DNA of 64,000 nt, from contig NC_092569.1 of NCBI RefSeq assembly GCF_037975245.1, positions 20,639,001 through 20,703,000 of the forward strand, in the 5' to 3' direction. The notes under the pieces were generated by a model. It had not been told where the DNA came from. It did not search any database and saw only the letters and a program-made list of their open reading frames with translations. The DNA is from Apostichopus japonicus (taxonomy: Eukaryota; Echinodermata; Holothuroidea; Aspidochirotida; Stichopodidae). Numbering within the stretch: the first letter of the stretch is position 1; every line of letters starts with the position of its first letter. Below are positions 60,801 through 64,000 of the stretch, piece by piece. Position numbers and translations under genes: made by a program.

Positions 60801-63080
60801 TCGAATCGAAACTAAAAACCTACCTCTATGCTAAACATTTTTCAATTTGATTTGTAACTATATTTCATTGTTGCTTTATTATTTTTGCTTTTCTTTCTAT
60901 TCATTTTTATATGTATGGCGCTTTTGACAACTATTTTGCTTATAACTAGCGCATCATAAATCTTAGTTATTATTATGTTCCAACTCGTAAGTTGCGGTCT
61001 TCTGGTAAACGGCGAAGACCTTGAAACTACTTTTATTGACGTTTGCAGGGTCGACATAAATCACAGCTGTTTAAAATTTAAAGATTATTTAGTTTTAAAT
61101 TAAATTTCCTTGTGATATGCAAATCTAGAGATAGATTGTGTATTTGAAAACTTTATGTTACTATAACAAATCAAATAGTGTGAAGTTCATTAACTGCAAA
61201 AGGAATCGATGTAGTTACAGACTAAGAACGGTTGTTATTTGTTAGAAAATTACATATTTTTAATCATTTAAAAGCAAAACAAACTTTTAAAACGTTTAGT
61301 TTATGTGAAGACTTAACATTTGGAGAGAAAAGTTATGGTGTGAAACTGCTATACATATATTCTGAATATTGTAGCTATTAGTTCAATATATGTTACCCAG
61401 TTATGTCAGAATGAAGGTAAGAAAACTAAATGCTGGAAATTACATTAAACAAACTGTAAAAGACCTATGATACATATGTCTCTAACAGGGTTCTAACCAG
61501 TGACTAAGATTACTTCTCTTTCGTATCAAATATTAGTAGCGTTTGATATCTGGTCATGTATATGTTCGAATCATGCTTTAGTCAAAATGTATTTATCTTT
61601 TCACTTAAGAACATCATAAGTGGTCAAATGATATTGTATAATACATTATATCTTTGTAAACTTTCAAAAGCGTTCCCTTGCGTAGGTTTTAAGAAATTTT
61701 CAAGACGAAAGCAAGAAATATAAACGTTGACGAAACAGTTTCCATCGCTGACGATTTATTGCGTTACGAAAGCAACGTGGGCGATTTCTTATTTAGTAAT
61801 TTTAAATCAGTGAACTTGAACAAAGCATTTACTGTCTCAGTTGAGAAAGGTCAAACCTTCCTTCCCTATGGTAACATCTTTGTAACTTTGCTAGATATGA
61901 GACAGTTGTTAAATCAATGCCTTTTATTTGCAAGTTCATGCGAATAGTTGTTTTTGTCAATAAAAATATATTATGAAAGGTGCCTCAGATATTAACTCAT
62001 TCTAATTAGCATTTTGAAATGGGGTCTTATATGATAGGAAATGATAACAAGTAAAAGTAAAGTCTTTATTATCACACAGGACACTTTTCGCGATCGATTA
62101 TACTGTTGCCTGCTGGTAAATATCATTTAAAATTTCTAAAACTGTCATGAGATCGTTGATTGATGTTGAATGACAATGAATGTATGCAAAAAGATCAATA
62201 TAAATGAGAGCACATTCATGTTTTTTTCCTAGAGCTAGAAAAGAACAATCGATAAAGCATATTGTTCTATAAGCTTGGAAAATCAAGACGGCTGACAGCC
62301 TTCCTAGTCATATGAGTCTCTTCTAACGTATTTATGGCGGATTGCTTGACAGTATCTCCCATAAAATCTATCTTAATGTTAGTGTGCATTGATGATAAAA
62401 TAAGCTATGACAAACACATTACAAAGTTCATGGCTAACGTAGTAAATGGTAAACAATGTATATTATATATGTATATTGTATAGATAGATTTTTTTCTCCC
62501 CAATCTTCAAATATATATATTAGTATGTTTTGTCATTTCCTTCTTTTCTAGAGCTAGCTCATTTCCTTAATGATTATAAAACATATATACAAACTAAAAA
62601 ATATAACATGTATCTATGGTAGATGTTGAAGTCAAAATTAACTAAATTTAATATAATTTCTTACATCTGACTACTGACTCTTTTGCAACGCAATCGATAA
62701 TTAAAATTCAATATTTACCTTCTCTTTATCCTTATCTTGTGATAGGAGGGTGTAGAAGCCTTGTCAACTACAATTTTGAATTATAATAATTATAATCTGC
62801 TGGTTTGGCAAAATTAAAGACGCAACCCACATTGTCACGATGAGGTGTTGTATAAACGAACCTTGAGTGATAAGCTTTTATTTACAATTCTTTATAAGCT
62901 TAGCTTGTAGTGCTTTCATTATATAACCTGATGATGCATGTTCTTTAAGGAAAATTGTCACGATCCTCTCCAATCCTCTTTCTGGCTTCTAGCGATTACT
63001 ATTAGACATACATTGAGCAATATTTGTAAGGTCCATGGCGTAACGACTTCAAGGCAGATATGGTCGTTAACCTCTGTTAG
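57840..63080. other. Interval between F and G
   Basis: No FReD exon found. A short minus-strand ORF from about 58054 starts M-A-S-L-L-L-L-N-L-C and could be a relic signal exon of F, but it meets a donor in the wrong phase. The interval also contains the LINE tail at 60680-60850 and clustered 'tcgaagg/ccttcg' repeats at 59725-59790. Confidence 0.45.
60680..60850 (+). mobile_element. Non-LTR retrotransposon (LINE) reverse-transcriptase ORF C-terminal relic
   Basis: The frame from about 60731 reads FSFCPKLWNSLPNHLK, SLFESKLKTYLY, then a stop at 60848-60850. The PxLWNSLPxxL...SxFxxxLKTYL block is the standard C-terminal tail of CR1/L2/Jockey-type ORF2 proteins. Upstream coding sequence is not recognisable. 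Confidence 0.65.
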
Positions 63081-63087
63081 TACAGCC

Positions 63088-63338
63088 TCATAAGGGCTTA
63101 ATTTTCATATGCACTGCTACAACAGAACAGTTGTATTCGAGAGTATTTCTTTGAAACAAACATATTCCAGTATCCCAAGGGCCACCGTAGATTCCATTCA
63201 ACATAATAGCATGACAACCATTGAACCACCAGCCGCCGGGATGGAATTCACTAATAGCACAATTTTGAATAACTAAGTCATTGTCCTGATCGTAGGTAGT
63301 AAATTTCATATCCCGATGGTAATCCATGTAGTCATAAT
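63088..63338 (-). CDS. Locus G last exon, fibrinogen C terminus
   Basis: 251 nt, phase 1 in. DYDYMDYHRDMKFTTYD, Q-D-N-D-L, NCAISEFHPGGWWFNGCH, MLNGIYGGPWDTGICLF, EYNC, HMKIKPL, TGA at 63088-63090. Acceptor atatcaaacag. Confidence 0.88.
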
Positions 63339-64000
63339 CTGTTTGATATAAAAAGAGAGTTTTTATACTAAGCTTCTTTAAAAATTCATAGGAAGACTTT
63401 TTACAAACTTATCCATTTCTTTTTACAGTTATTGTTACAGGCTAACTGAAAAAAAAACACAGATATGTCATATACTTTTCGGATGCAGTCTAAATGCTTC
63501 CTGTAGCCTAGACAAGCATGAAACCTCAATTTAGCATTGTGTACCTTTCAATTTTAGTTGAAGTATCCCAAGAACTTCGTTAGCATTTGCATATTAGTAA
63601 TTCCCCTTCGCACTCTTTCAAGTGTTTTAAGAGGTCTTGACAAATATGCTATGGCATTAAGAACAAACAACTATACATTTTACATTCAGTCAACAAAACC
63701 ATACCAAATTGAACTTGTCAGAGGCAGGTGATATTCGCGGAAAAATACGTACCAAAGCTCCCTGTGTAACTTCCAAGCGTTATCTCGTATTTTGTTGCCT
63801 CGGAGCTAATTCTAAAAAGATTGTAATGAAGATATTCACTGGCATCATTGGTGGTGTTGAACCAAATTTCAATTCTGAGTTGATGATCTCTCTCAGCTGA
63901 TATGACATGTATTTTCTCATTTCCAAGCCAGAAACTAGAATTGAGATCGCCAAATCCATCTCTGTAGGTTATCCAATCATTGAAAAATGACACAGAAGCA
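63088..64000 (-). CDS. Locus G: 3' end of a further fibrinogen-domain gene, continues beyond the window
   Basis: Two minus-strand exons: 63753 to beyond 64000 (central fibrinogen) and 63088-63338 (C terminus). The junction is phase 1 and both are open. It has the consensus FWLGNEKIHVIS block, a D-Q-D-N-D calcium loop, NCA, GGWWFNGCH, LNGIYGGPWDTGIC and MKIKPL. Unlike A and B, the second Cys pair is at the standard GGWW..C spacing. The closest in style to an ordinary FReD in this window and probably functional. Confidence 0.85.
63753..64000 (-). CDS. Locus G fibrinogen central exon (partial at window edge)
   Basis: ASVSFFNDWITYRDGFGDLN, SSFWLGNEKIHVISAERDHQ, YLHYNLFRISSEATKY, LGSYTGSF; donor ggtacgt. 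The 5' end lies outside. Confidence 0.87.

Overview
The window is AT-rich, intron-rich animal DNA. It carries a cluster of fibrinogen-related (FReD) genes built from small exons, surrounded by mobile-element debris. There is no prokaryotic or organelle gene organisation. The FReD content, tRNA-type SINEs and 'tagcctaggcc' intergenic style suggest a marine deuterostome, most likely an echinoderm. Secreted fibrinogen-like proteins are known from sea cucumbers, so a holothurian is plausible but unproven.

Layout: locus A (+, 117-9788) is an 11-exon gene that reads through in frame for 512 residues. Pseudogene C (-, 13845-15857) is its convergent neighbour. A mobile-element-rich stretch follows (16.2-27.2 kb). 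Locus B (+, 27268-35051) is a 9-exon paralogue of A (459 residues as modelled). Locus D (-, 39957-43242) is the paralogue of C. Locus E (+, 44992-55852) is a decayed FReD gene with an array of Thr/Ser linker exons, split by a 4.8 kb DNA transposon and a SINE. Locus F (-, 56215-57836) is a decayed copy with nonsense codons and a trinucleotide expansion. Locus G (-, 63088 to beyond 64000) is the intact 3' end of another FReD gene.

Shared protein plan: signal peptide; short exon (Cys-rich in A); a variable number of Thr/Ser-rich linkers, each one small symmetric phase-1 exon; a TIL domain; one exon holding a TIL-associated Cys module, an EGF-like domain and the start of the fibrinogen C-terminal domain; then two exons finishing that domain. 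No transmembrane segment is visible, so the products are probably secreted lectin-like recognition proteins. That role is inferred from the family.

History: the A+C block (about 2.66-16.24 kb) and the B+D block (about 28.89-42.39 kb) are two copies of one segmental duplication of about 13.5 kb. Both minus-strand members were then damaged in different ways. The 5' exons of A and B lie outside the duplicated block and are unalike in sequence, though both signal exons are 82 nt. Exon coordinates were read by eye from splice consensus, reading phase and paralogue comparison; no transcript evidence was available.
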